32,459 bases of DNA from Candidatus Saccharibacteria bacterium UBA6040 (GCA_002429245.1 DIZA01000003.1:1-32459), one strand, 5' to 3'. Shown: positions 15,414 to 23,092, counted from the stretch's first letter. Notes: a model not told the origin generated them from the sequence alone. Numbers and translations are program-made.

Positions 15414-16313
15414 CTAAGCTGAAGCTTTTATCCGGTCGTCTCGGGCGGACATGTGCTCGTCCAGCGTCTTATTTACCATTCCATCGGCCAATTGATTGAA
15501 TTCTCGTTGGACGTGGTTGAAGGTCACCTTCTCGAATTGCTTCATCAGTTCGCGGATGCGTTCATGGACCGGCCACAACTCACGGTTCTTGATTTTGTAG
15601 TAGCCTTTCATCTGATTCACGACTAACATGCTGTCGATTTTAAAGTCGACTCGTTTGAATTTCAGCTCGATAGCTTTCTCGAGTCCGATGCGAACGCCAT
15701 GATATTCAGCTTGGTTGTTGGTCGTAATACCAAGGTACTCGCCACCTTGCGCAATCACCTGTTGTGATGCATCCAACACGACAAATCCCGCCGCTGAAGG
15801 CCCTGGATTACCTCTTGATCCCCCATCAGAAAAGATTGTTATCGTATCAGATGATGTGTTTTTTGCACCAGAAACCTTAACCGTTTTGAATGTCTGATCT
15901 GTTATCTCTTCTTGCTTGATGATACCCAGAAGCAATTGCGTTAAATCGGTGAGTTCATTCTGTTGAAATTCTGACAACAGTATATATTTGTACTTGTTAT
16001 AATTTCCGCTAAGTTTAATCGGATGATTTGTCTCAACTGGCGTCACCAGGTACACCACGACAGCATATTGAATACCGCGATCATCATGGTCGATATAGGT
16101 CACTGCATCAAAGAGTTGGGCTGACTTAATGTGAATCCCCACGTCGTCGTGAAGGTAACGACGAAGCGCATCCTCTGGCTGTTCGTTGTACGCAAGCTTT
16201 CCGCCAGGAAGCTCATATTGTCCCAAGATTGTCGGACGACCATTGGCACGACGAAGTACCAAAGTCTTGCCTCTGTCGTTGATAATCGCTCGAACTGATA
16301 AACGTTGTTTCAT
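15414..16313 (-). CDS. Nudix-like domain fused to RNase HI
   Basis: 299 residues. Residues 1-135 form a Nudix-like domain whose box (G38 x5 E44 x7 R52) is altered: the usual REUxEExGU reads RYLHDDVGI, so the metal-binding Glu pair is Asp-Asp and the Glu after Arg is Tyr; hydrolase activity is uncertain. Residues 155-288 form an RNase HI domain with IFSDGGSRGNPGP, E203 (NNQAEYHG), D227 (FKIDSMLVVNQMKGYYKIKN) and D277 (HVQREFNQLADG), so all four acidic residues (D163, E203, D227, D277) are present and it should cut RNA in RNA-DNA hybrids. One continuous frame. Promoter TGC-TACAAT upstream. Combining possible nucleotide clean-up with hybrid removal is an inferred logic. Confidence 0.88.
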   Translation of the reverse strand: MKQRLSVRAIINDRGKTLVLRRANGRPTILGQYELPGGKLAYNEQPEDALRRYLHDDVGIHIKSAQLFDAVTYIDHDDRGIQYAVVVYLVTPVETNHPIKLSGNYNKYKYILLSEFQQNELTDLTQLLLGIIKQEEITDQTFKTVKVSGAKNTSSDTITIFSDGGSRGNPGPSAAGFVVLDASQQVIAQGGEYLGITTNNQAEYHGVRIGLEKAIELKFKRVDFKIDSMLVVNQMKGYYKIKNRELWPVHERIRELMKQFEKVTFNHVQREFNQLADGMVNKTLDEHMSARDDRIKASA

Positions 16314-16618
16314 TTTTTTGTGTTATCTTCCGTTCATATATATTGTAGCATAAGCGTATTTTGGCTCTCAATGACCTCCAGAATAGAAGAAGCCCACCTG
16401 CAACGAGATGGGCTTTGGTGTCGACAATCGTACTATGTGCCTGAGGGGAAAACGGTAAGCGTTATGATATTCCCCGCTTGTGTGCAAAGGTGGTTGGCCT
16501 CAGCCCATCTCCACAGAGACGGACAATTCGACTTCCCTATCATATGATATCGGAAAATCATATGCACTTACAGTTTTTAGCCCCTTAGGCACTTCTTATT
16601 ATATACCCATTAAGCTTG
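16314..16618. other. 305-nt gap, possible 58-codon small gene
   Basis: It holds the promoter of the Nudix-RNase H gene (minus strand, TGC-TACAAT at 16342-16350). A plus-strand frame from ATG 16371 to 16547 (58 codons) has an internal echo, AHLQRDG near its start and AHLHRDG near its end, but only weak start signals and no recognised family. CATATGA/TCATATG (about 16531-16562) is an inverted repeat of unknown role. Nothing else seen. Confidence 0.3.
16342..16350 (-). promoter_or_regulatory. Promoter of the Nudix-RNase H gene
   Basis: The minus strand reads TTATGC-TACAAT, the shared extended -10 type, with a leader of about 25-30 nt before the ATG at 16313. Confidence 0.55.
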
Positions 16619-17263
16619 TTAAAGCCTGAAAATCCCACTAAATATGTGGATGAAAAAGCTCATTGCGGAAGTAATGAATATCCCAATCTGACTGTTAAAG
16701 AGAAGAACAATCGCAAAGACAAAGACGATGCCATAACGCTCGATCGCTCGCATCCCCGTCCGGACAAAGTCAGGCGCTAAGGCATAGATAACTCGTGAGC
16801 CATCCAGTGGCGGAATCGGAATGATATTGAAGATAAAGAAGCCAAGATTCACAGTATAGGCCGTAATGAGGATCTCGCCCCCTAGTTGCGACGCTGGAGG
16901 TAACCCGGCCAGCACCCAAATGCCAAAGGTGATGAACGCAATGACAAAGTTCGTTAATGGACCGGCAATCGCCACCAGAGCCGCGCCCCACTCATCGCCC
17001 CTAACCCTATCAGGGTTAAATGGCACAGGTTTCGCGCCACCGAAGACCGGTGCACCAATGAGGGCCAATGTAAGCGGTAAGATAATCGATAAAAAGGGAT
17101 CGAGGTGCTTAATTGGGTTAAAAGTAAGGCGCCCCTCGCGCTTTGCCGTGTCATCCCCTAACCAAAAGGCAACAAAACCGTGCATTGCCTCGTGAAGTGT
17201 CATCGAAAGTAGAATAACCACCAAAACGATTGCGATATATATGACTAAACCTGCGATATCCAT
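16619..17263 (-). CDS. Site-2-protease-type zinc metalloprotease (M50 family)
   Basis: 214 residues, mostly membrane helices. HEAMH (residues 24-28) in the first helices gives the two zinc His and catalytic Glu; the third ligand Asp lies in NIIPIPPLDGSRV (D154). This is the compact M50 form without PDZ domain. These enzymes cut transmembrane segments, often of anti-sigma factors or signal peptide remnants; the substrate here is unknown. The ATG is 7 nt after TGT-TATACT, so the mRNA is probably leaderless. Divergent from rpmB. Confidence 0.9.
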   Translation of the reverse strand: MDIAGLVIYIAIVLVVILLSMTLHEAMHGFVAFWLGDDTAKREGRLTFNPIKHLDPFLSIILPLTLALIGAPVFGGAKPVPFNPDRVRGDEWGAALVAIAGPLTNFVIAFITFGIWVLAGLPPASQLGGEILITAYTVNLGFFIFNIIPIPPLDGSRVIYALAPDFVRTGMRAIERYGIVFVFAIVLLFNSQIGIFITSAMSFFIHIFSGIFRL

Positions 17264-17270
17264 TTCATCT

Positions 17271-17279
17271 AGTATAACA
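17271..17279 (-). promoter_or_regulatory. Extended -10 of the M50 protease gene, leaderless
   Basis: The minus strand reads TGT-TATACT, then AGATGAA, then ATG (17263). No Shine-Dalgarno site fits. Confidence 0.55.
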
Positions 17280-17281
17280 GC

Positions 17282-17310
17282 TTGACTCTGAAGGGTAAAA
17301 AGGGTAAAAT
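17282..17310 (+). promoter_or_regulatory. Promoter of rpmB
   Basis: TTGACT (17282-17287), a 17-nt spacer and TAAAAT (17305-17310). The leader of about 58 nt contains a small hairpin CTACG-GAAA-CGTAG with a GNRA loop, then an AAGGA Shine-Dalgarno site. Confidence 0.7.
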
Positions 17311-17375
17311 GAGTTACATTGCCTACGGAAACGTAGAAGAGTTAATGGAAATTATAGAAACGAAGGAAAATAATT

Positions 17376-17588
17376 ATGGTCGCACGATGTGAACTCACTG
17401 GAAAAGGAAAGCAATTTGGCAACAACGTTAGCTTCTCTTTGCGTCGCACAAACCGCGTTTTCAAACCAAACCTTCAGAAGAAGACTTTCACCTTTGAAGG
17501 TCAAAAAGTAACAATGGTTCTTTCAACACAAGCCATTCGTACACTCAAGAAAAAAGGCATTCTTTCAAAGAACGGCATTACTGCCTAA
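17376..17588 (+). CDS. rpmB: 50S ribosomal protein L28
   Basis: 70 residues, starting MVARCELTGKGKQFGNNVSFS and containing RTNRVFKPNLQKKTF and IRTLKKKGIL, matching the L28 pattern; only one of the Cys residues of zinc-type L28 is present. AAGGA lies about 10 nt before the ATG. Monocistronic with its own promoter and terminator, as is common for rpmB. Confidence 0.95.
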   Translation: MVARCELTGKGKQFGNNVSFSLRRTNRVFKPNLQKKTFTFEGQKVTMVLSTQAIRTLKKKGILSKNGITA

Positions 17589-17615
17589 AGCTTCGCTAAC
17601 TACTATTAGCAAACA

Positions 17616-17648
17616 AAAACTCCGCATTTCCGAAATGTGGAGTTTTTT
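17616..17648 (+). terminator. Terminator of rpmB (bidirectional shape)
   Basis: AAAACTCCGCATTT / AAATGTGGAGTTTT with a 3-nt loop and a T-run. It also lies at the end of the converging minus-strand gene. Confidence 0.8.
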
Positions 17649-17665
17649 CTACTAGGTTTTCTGAA

Positions 17666-18301
17666 TTATGCGCGTGCTAGATGGATAATCGTTAACACTG
17701 CAGGTAATGGAGCACCCTGTTTGAGCTTGAACTTAGGCATTTCTTCTACGGGAGCGCCGAGTTCTTTCACGAATGTCTCTAAAGTATCCTGAGGAACTTC
17801 ATAATTGATGCCACTTTCGGCGAAATGAATAGGAATGACAATTTTTGGATCGATTGAGCGAGTGAGATTAGCTGCGCCGGTCGCATCAAGCGTGTATCCA
17901 TTGCCGCCAACAGGCAAAATAAGAATATCGACGAGGCCAATGTCCTCAAGTTGTACTTCTGAAAGCTTCTCATAGATGTTTCCGAGGATTGCGATGCGCG
18001 TTTCGTTCACTTCAACACGGTAGATGGTTGAAATTTGTGGATCTAACTCACTATCAAGGTGTCGTTGCGCTGCAATTCCCTTGATATCGAACTCCCCGAC
18101 GCCATATTCGCCCGGACTTTCGATATTAAGTCGTGCGTTTTCGTTATTAATGGCAAAACGAGCTTCAGTCGCTAGTTCGACGGCATCTTTTGTCGAGACA
18201 TCCTTCAAACCAACCAATGAAAGTTTTGGATCCGTGACTAATGTCGACTTCTTGGTCGAGATAATAACGCTATTTGCACCTTTGTATTCAATTTCAAACA
18301 T
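17666..18301 (-). CDS. Metallo-beta-lactamase-fold protein lacking the HxHxDH motif
   Basis: 211 residues resembling the Lactamase_B_3-type fold: an opening YKGANSVIISTKKSTLVTDP, the centre SPGEYGVGEFDIKGI, and a late IVIPIHF strand. The zinc-binding HxHxDH between them is not present (the equivalent stretch gives ILGNIYEKLSEVQLEDIG), so it is probably not a hydrolase of the usual type. AGGA-rich ribosome site upstream. It lies 29 nt downstream of the winged-helix gene and is probably cotranscribed. The role is unknown. Confidence 0.72.
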   Translation of the reverse strand: MFEIEYKGANSVIISTKKSTLVTDPKLSLVGLKDVSTKDAVELATEARFAINNENARLNIESPGEYGVGEFDIKGIAAQRHLDSELDPQISTIYRVEVNETRIAILGNIYEKLSEVQLEDIGLVDILILPVGGNGYTLDATGAANLTRSIDPKIVIPIHFAESGINYEVPQDTLETFVKELGAPVEEMPKFKLKQGAPLPAVLTIIHLARA

Positions 18302-18330
18302 ATGTTTTCCTTTTCCTGTATTAATTCTGA

Positions 18331-18936
18331 CTATTGGGGCTGACTGAGGACGTTGTCTTTATCGATGGCGACAGTATGCTTCGAGTTCAGGATTTCGGTA
18401 ATAAATTTATCACGAACGCTCAAACGATAGTAGAAATCCTCATACGGCATAACCGTATAGTTGATTTCACGGCCTTCGAGCTTCTCGATGACACCCATGG
18501 CGGCCTTCACCTTCGCTGATGGCAATGTTCCGACAAGCAGAACGTCGACCGAGCTGGTTGAGCCCTTTACGAGGACACCAGACAAGATTGCAAGCCGTAA
18601 CGCAGAGATGTCAGCAATCGCGCTAAGGTATTGTTCACTAACCGTCTCACCTTCTGACAAGGCAGGCTTCGTGACAAGTGCTTCATTTGCGAAGATCGCG
18701 CGTAGTGCCGAATAGAACTCATAGCGCTGATTCACCTGGTAGTACAGCTTATTGTCACCAGCATCGCTAGTAATCACCCCTACTTCGAGCATGTTTGATA
18801 ATTCACGGCGGACAGAATTAATTTGTTCGTCAATAAGACGGGTAATTTCACGAACGTAAAAAGATTGTCCAGGATGGTTCAAGAATAGGTGCAATAACTT
18901 CACCCGCGTCTTTGATCCGAACAATGCATCGATCAT
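18331..18936 (-). CDS. Winged-helix transcriptional regulator with nucleotidyltransferase-like domain
   Basis: 201 residues. Residues 1-75 form a winged helix (ALFGSKTRVKLLHLFLNHPGQSFYVREITRLI...NSVRRELSNMLEVGVI), the ArsR/MarR-like type that opens many CPR regulators. Residues 95-190 look like a minimal nucleotidyltransferase fold (LRLAILSGVLVKGSTSSVDVLLVGTLP), where the GS and DxD motif is largely lost (SSVDVLLVG keeps one Asp). A sensor role is inferred. GGGGAG is 7 nt before the ATG. An extended -10 (TGT-TATTAT, 18981-18989) precedes it. Next gene: the metallo-beta-lactamase-fold protein. Confidence 0.75.
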   Translation of the reverse strand: MIDALFGSKTRVKLLHLFLNHPGQSFYVREITRLIDEQINSVRRELSNMLEVGVITSDAGDNKLYYQVNQRYEFYSALRAIFANEALVTKPALSEGETVSEQYLSAIADISALRLAILSGVLVKGSTSSVDVLLVGTLPSAKVKAAMGVIEKLEGREINYTVMPYEDFYYRLSVRDKFITEILNSKHTVAIDKDNVLSQPQ

Positions 18937-18980
18937 GTCATTTCTCCCCTATGCCTATGTATGCATAACTTTCGTGTTCT

Positions 18981-18989
18981 ATAATAACA
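18981..18989 (-). promoter_or_regulatory. Promoter of the winged-helix gene
   Basis: The minus strand reads TGT-TATTAT with a start near 18974 and a leader of about 38 nt carrying GGGGAG. Confidence 0.45.
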
Positions 18990-19001
18990 TGCTCGGGGGT
19001 A

Positions 19002-19886
19002 CTATGCGAGGAGTGAGGCGATGTAATTTTTAACCTGCTCAAGCGGGAGCCATTCGATAAATGGATCGCGCTTAAACCATGTCAGTTGTCGTTTGGCGAG
19101 TTGCCAGTCGGCCGTTTCGTTCCGAAATTTAAGTTCACCTGCCGTAATTAATTTGTCCAAATAAGCATGTGAGAGTCGATAAATATTGCCCGTCATTGCT
19201 TCATTTTCCCAGCCATAAGTATCGCCCAATGTCTTTGCTTCCAGCACCACTCCATCGTCAAATAATTGTTCGCTACGTTTCTGAATTCGTTCACGAAGTT
19301 GTTCACGATCTGTAGTAATTCCGACAATGATGCAATTATTAATTGGGGTATCTAACCTCTTACTGCTTATGCCTTTTTGCTCGATAGCCCTAATGACATA
19401 TCGCTTGTTTCGATCATTTTCGGGTAAAGAAATGTTGTGTTGAATACAATAGTTGTGCAATTCATCAAGGTCCATAGCTTCCAATTTTACCCGTAATTCG
19501 GGGTCTGCAGGTGGCCCAAACTCATAATCAAAAACGACACTGTCGACGTATAATCCTGTGCCACCAACAAGAAACGGAACGTGTCCCCGTGCACGTATTT
19601 CAGCGATTTTTTGGACCGCATAAGCTTTAAAGTCGGCTGCCGAAAATGACTCACCGGGTGTCACGATGTCCAGACCCCAATGTGGGACACGAGCTTGGTC
19701 GGCTTTACTTGGCTTGGCAGTTCCTATATTCATACCTACGTATATAGTCCGCGAATCAGCACAAATAATTTCACCGTTATGCGCTTCGGCAAGTTCAATG
19801 GCGACGCTAGATTTACCGCTAGCAGTCGGACCAACGATCACGATGAGCGGAAGCTCGTCTTTAGGGGCATCTACAGCGGTTGCCAT
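19002..19886 (-). CDS. miaA: tRNA dimethylallyltransferase
   Basis: MiaA adds a dimethylallyl group to A37 of tRNAs reading UNN codons, improving codon-anticodon stability. 294 residues with the P-loop IVGPTASGKSSVAIELA, then ADSRTIYVGMNIGTAKP (the family usually has DSxQxY here, so this variant is somewhat divergent), GGTGLYVDSVVFDYEF, and the late KRQLTWFKRDP motif. Its start overlaps the upstream alkyltransferase-like gene by 16 nt; it is the last gene of the thrS operon. Confidence 0.95.
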   Translation of the reverse strand: MATAVDAPKDELPLIVIVGPTASGKSSVAIELAEAHNGEIICADSRTIYVGMNIGTAKPSKADQARVPHWGLDIVTPGESFSAADFKAYAVQKIAEIRARGHVPFLVGGTGLYVDSVVFDYEFGPPADPELRVKLEAMDLDELHNYCIQHNISLPENDRNKRYVIRAIEQKGISSKRLDTPINNCIIVGITTDREQLRERIQKRSEQLFDDGVVLEAKTLGDTYGWENEAMTGNIYRLSHAYLDKLITAGELKFRNETADWQLAKRQLTWFKRDPFIEWLPLEQVKNYIASLLA

Positions 19887-20188
19887 CGGAGCTCCTTAAA
19901 GTTATCGACGATGAAGTCGGTGCAAGTAATACCTTCAGCGAGTAAATGCTGTTCTTGAGCCTCCCTACCGCCATAGTAACCACTGGCGAGCCCACCGAAG
20001 CGATTCACTAAACGATGCCAGGGTAGTTCCGTGTCTCCATAATGTGCCATACCCCCAACGATACGGGCAGCATATGGATGACCCGCGAGGGCAGCTAAAT
20101 CACCATAGGTTGTCACTTTACCCTTTGGCACTTTGGCCATGAAGGCTTCGACGTCTTTGCGGAATTGACTATCGATTTGCTTCGCCAT
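19871..20188 (-). CDS. Alkyltransferase-like protein (ATL), non-catalytic MGMT homologue
   Basis: 105 residues matching the C-terminal domain of O6-alkylguanine-DNA alkyltransferase: VPKGKVTTYGDLAALAGHPYAARIVGGMA, then PWHRLVNRFGGLA. The active Cys of the PCHR motif is Trp (P56-W57-H58-R59), which defines ATL proteins: they bind O6-alkylguanine and hand the lesion to nucleotide excision repair without repairing it. Overlaps its neighbours at both ends (20 nt and 16 nt), so it is coupled to thrS and miaA translation. Confidence 0.92.
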   Translation of the reverse strand: MAKQIDSQFRKDVEAFMAKVPKGKVTTYGDLAALAGHPYAARIVGGMAHYGDTELPWHRLVNRFGGLASGYYGGREAQEQHLLAEGITCTDFIVDNFKELRWQPL

Positions 20189-20801
20189 CGAGATAGGCTC
20201 CTATATCTTTCCAGCTTCCCAGTCGAACCACGCCTTCGTGCTCGGCGCCCTGGTTCCAAAGGTAGTTATCACTAAAAAGGATCGTTTTGATTCCGCCATC
20301 ACTGACCGCATTAGCATGAAGCAGTAGATCATCAATAAAATGTGTCAGCTCAAGCTGATGCGCAACGTCGTATTTTGTCGCTCTCGCCACCGCAGGATCG
20401 GCCGAAAAAGCATTGATCATAAACAACGTCTCGTCCTTAAACACACGAGGGAAACATAACTCAAGTTCTTGCACCGTTTGCCCACGAATGTAATCAGGGC
20501 GACTCGTCACTGCGAACAGTTCGTGTCCTTCAACAACCAAACGCTCAAGTACTTCTTTGGCGTCCTTAATAGCCGCCACCCTGCTCATATAGTCCTTGTG
20601 CATTATAAGTTCGTGGACGCGATCAGAAATCGCAGGACCATCCTTCAATTGCCAATGCACAAATGCCTCAGGCGTTACATTAAACCAATCGTCACGGGTT
20701 AACGTCGTACCGTATAGCTCATTATTCATGCCCGTCACCGTATCAACAGAGTTGAGCAGTGTGTCATCGATATCCAAACCAATACGAAGTTTTTGTGGCA
20801 T
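20169..20801 (-). CDS. HAD-superfamily phosphatase (5'-nucleotidase-like)
   Basis: 210 residues. HAD motif I is IGLDIDDTLLNS (nucleophile and acid Asp), motif II is FAVTSRP, motif III KYDVAHQ and motif IV THFIDDLLLH. The cap insert is helical, as in NT5C/YqfW-type deoxyribonucleotidases. Substrate unproven; nucleotide or a metabolite phosphate is inferred. Its ATG overlaps the thrS stop (TAATG). Confidence 0.85.
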   Translation of the reverse strand: MPQKLRIGLDIDDTLLNSVDTVTGMNNELYGTTLTRDDWFNVTPEAFVHWQLKDGPAISDRVHELIMHKDYMSRVAAIKDAKEVLERLVVEGHELFAVTSRPDYIRGQTVQELELCFPRVFKDETLFMINAFSADPAVARATKYDVAHQLELTHFIDDLLLHANAVSDGGIKTILFSDNYLWNQGAEHEGVVRLGSWKDIGAYLDGEANR

Positions 20802-22612
20802 TAGATCGCTTTCAAATACTCGGCAAGATTGTCGAGATTGACCTTCTCTTCACCAGCCTGTGTTCGCACACTCACCTGTCGAGATTCTTGGTCTTGTGGA
20901 CCGACGATCAACTGCACGGGAATCTTCCAGTTAGTTGCTTCGCGGATCTTTTTACCAAGCGATTCGTTGCGGTCATCGACAGTGAAGCGGAGTTCATTGA
21001 ACTTTACTGGCTTATCTAAAACGATGCCCGAAAGGACTGCCTTGATCTCATCAATATACGGAAGGACTTGATCGTTAATCGTGAGGATGCGGATCTGCTC
21101 CGGCGCGGCCCATAGTGGGAACCAGCCACCGGTATGCTCGATGAAGACACTAAGGAAGCGCTCAATCGAGCCAAGTAACGCACAGTGGATCATCACCGGT
21201 TGGGCATCTTTTCCTTCTTGATCAGTGTAGGTCAAACCAAAGCGTTGCGGTTGTACGAAGTCCAGTTGGACCGTCGCCACTTGGTGCTCACGCCCGATAG
21301 TGTCAGTTGCCATGAAGTCGATCTTTGGACCATAGAAAGCCGCTTCACCCTCTTGCTCGAAGTATTCAAGTTCGTTAGCAATCACCGCATTCTTCAGCTG
21401 TGCTTGTGCTGTCTCCCAAAGTGCCATGTCCCCGAGGTAACCTTCGCCATCGTCACGGTACGATAAACGGACACGGAGCTTCATACCAATCGTGTCGTAT
21501 AGTTCACGAGCACTTGATAGCAGATTGTGGATCTCTTGCTCGATCTGATCAGGCCGTGCAAACACGTGGCTGTCATCTTGGGTCAGTGAACGAACACGGT
21601 TGAGTCCACCAAGTTCTCCCGTTTTCTCGTCACGGTAATCAGTTGTCGTTTCGAGGTAGCGAATTGGCATGTCTTTGTAGCTACGCGGTTGCGATACGTA
21701 GATCTGCGTGTGGTGAGGGCAGTTCATCGGCTTTAAGGCGAAATTATCACTCGTTTCTTGGCTGGTAACGAGGAACAGTTCGTCACCGAATTTTGCCCAG
21801 TGCCCTGATGTCTCGTACAGTTCCTTCTTCGTAATGTGCGGCGTGAAGACCTTTTGGAAGCCGTAGCGCTGACGGAGCTGGTTCGAATAGGTACTCATGA
21901 TGTCTCGAAGCACTGTTCCGCGAGGGGTAAACAGTGGTAGGCCAGGACCAACAAGGTTCGAGATCGTATACAGATCTAGCTCTTTGCCAAGTTTTCGGTG
22001 ATCACGAAGCTTTGCCTGTTCAAGGCGCTCAAGGTATTGATCGAGTTCTTCCTGAGTTGCGAATGCAACTCCGTAAAGGCGTTGCATCTGAGGATTCTTC
22101 TCATTACCGCGCCAGTAAGCTCCGGCGACACGGAGGAGCTTAAACGCGCCCACATCCTTGGTATTCGCCACGTGAGGACCACGACACAAGTCAACGAAGT
22201 TACCGTTCTTGTAAAACGACACCGTTTCAACAGCTGCGTCACCCTCTGCGGCAAGTCCCAGCTCGTTCGCATCAAGATCTTTGGCAATCGTTGTCCCCGA
22301 GCGCTTCAAGTCGTTCAGAAGCTCTTCTTTATACGGCTGGTTGTTCTGACGCGCCCAATCAATCGCCTGATCAATCGGCATCTCAAACCGTTCGAAATCG
22401 TCACCATAACTGATGATCCCGCGCATTTCCTTCTCAATCTTGGCAAAGTTTGCCTCAGAGATCTTGCGCTCACCAAGGTCAATATCATAATAGAAGCCGT
22501 TTTCAACCACTGGACCGACGCCAAACTTCGCATCTGGCCAAATGCGCTGTACCGCTGCAGCGGTAATGTGTGCCAGGCTATGGCGCATTGCGTGTAATTG
22601 TTCGTCGTTCAT
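20801..22612 (-). CDS. thrS: Threonyl-tRNA synthetase, without TGS domain
   Basis: Charges tRNA-Thr. 603 residues. It begins directly with the editing (N2) domain: HSLAH at 11-15 and CRGPH at 143-147 give the His/Cys metal-type site that removes mischarged serine. The class II core follows with MNCPHH (C298 zinc ligand), RDEKTGELGGLNRVRSLTQDDSH (motif 2 region), and MIHCALLGSIERFLSVFIEHTGG (motif 3), then the anticodon-binding domain (about 500-603). The N-terminal TGS domain of E. coli ThrRS is absent. AGGAG is 8 nt before the ATG. Expression is probably controlled by the T-box-like leader upstream. First gene of the operon with HAD phosphatase, ATL and miaA. Confidence 0.97.
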   Translation of the reverse strand: MNDEQLHAMRHSLAHITAAAVQRIWPDAKFGVGPVVENGFYYDIDLGERKISEANFAKIEKEMRGIISYGDDFERFEMPIDQAIDWARQNNQPYKEELLNDLKRSGTTIAKDLDANELGLAAEGDAAVETVSFYKNGNFVDLCRGPHVANTKDVGAFKLLRVAGAYWRGNEKNPQMQRLYGVAFATQEELDQYLERLEQAKLRDHRKLGKELDLYTISNLVGPGLPLFTPRGTVLRDIMSTYSNQLRQRYGFQKVFTPHITKKELYETSGHWAKFGDELFLVTSQETSDNFALKPMNCPHHTQIYVSQPRSYKDMPIRYLETTTDYRDEKTGELGGLNRVRSLTQDDSHVFARPDQIEQEIHNLLSSARELYDTIGMKLRVRLSYRDDGEGYLGDMALWETAQAQLKNAVIANELEYFEQEGEAAFYGPKIDFMATDTIGREHQVATVQLDFVQPQRFGLTYTDQEGKDAQPVMIHCALLGSIERFLSVFIEHTGGWFPLWAAPEQIRILTINDQVLPYIDEIKAVLSGIVLDKPVKFNELRFTVDDRNESLGKKIREATNWKIPVQLIVGPQDQESRQVSVRTQAGEEKVNLDNLAEYLKAI

Positions 22613-22646
22613 GTTCTATTCTCCTGCTTAAAGATTAAATTGAAAT

Positions 22647-22837
22647 AAAAAAACATACGATAACTAGGTTCGTCACCTGTCGCCACGTACGAGGGCAGGA
22701 TGAAAGCTATATATCGTATGTCTCGGGTCCAACGCTTGTCGTCAGACGGTTCCACCGGACTTTTACTCATGAGGGACGTTTCGTACGTCTCACACCGACG
22801 GAGTTCGGAAGATGGTTGGGCTTCGTCATCACTCTGT
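22647..22837 (-). promoter_or_regulatory. Probable T-box riboswitch leader of thrS with terminator
   Basis: T-box leaders sense uncharged tRNA and switch between antitermination and termination. On the minus strand, GTCCGG (22755-22760), the bulge TGGAACC (22748-22754) and TTGGAC (22727-22732) fit the antiterminator: a stem with two G-U pairs flanking the T-box bulge. The TGGA would pair with UCCA at the 3' end of tRNA-Thr, and the tRNA-Thr of this window ends in exactly that. A terminator follows: ACATACGATA with TATCGTATGT (22712-22721 with 22653-22662) and seven T to 22647. Upstream are further hairpins, GACG/CGTC and GACGT/ACGTC. The specifier codon is not certain. Confidence 0.68.
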
Positions 22838-22842
22838 CGTTA

Positions 22843-22851
22843 ATTATAGCA
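22843..22851 (-). promoter_or_regulatory. Extended -10 of the thrS operon
   Basis: The minus strand reads TGC-TATAAT, with transcription starting near 22836 and a leader of about 220 nt. Confidence 0.65.
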
Positions 22852-22865
22852 CGACCAAGGTATTA

Positions 22866-22894
22866 TTGATTCCTGACCCCTATTCTGATAAGAT
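22866..22894 (+). promoter_or_regulatory. Promoter of tRNA-Val
   Basis: TTGATT (22866-22871), a 17-nt spacer and TAAGAT (22889-22894), about 28 nt before the tRNA 5' end. Confidence 0.5.
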
Positions 22895-22928
22895 TATAAA
22901 GCTTTACAGCACGGCTTCGGCTGGTTGT

Positions 22929-23005
22929 GGGTCCTTAGCTCATTTGGCTAGAGCGCCTCATTGACGTTGAGGAGGTGAGAGGTTCGAATCCTCTAGGACC
23001 CACCA
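22929..23005 (+). tRNA. tRNA-Val (GAC)
   Basis: A 77-nt cloverleaf: acceptor GGGTCCT/AGGACCC, D-arm GCTC/GAGC, anticodon stem CCTCA/TGAGG with loop TTGACGT (anticodon GAC, valine), T-arm AGAGG-TTCGAAT-CCTCT, and an encoded CCA end. All pairs are perfect. Confidence 0.95.
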
Positions 23006-23017
23006 ACATTATGAACT

Positions 23018-23043
23018 GATCCCCTGTCGGGGATCTTTTTTAT
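23018..23043 (+). terminator. Terminator of tRNA-Val
   Basis: GATCCCC (23018-23024), loop TGTC, GGGGATC (23029-23035), then a T-run. Confidence 0.85.
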
Positions 23044-23086
23044 ACAAAATAACCTTAAAATCTTATGAAAGAAACCTGGACTAGAG

Positions 23087-23092
23087 TACTAT
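23087..23092 (+). promoter_or_regulatory. -10 giving a leaderless start for the 23099 gene
   Basis: TACTAT followed by AAAATT and ATG at 23099. No Shine-Dalgarno site. The -35 is weak (TTATGA with an 18-nt spacer). Confidence 0.4.
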
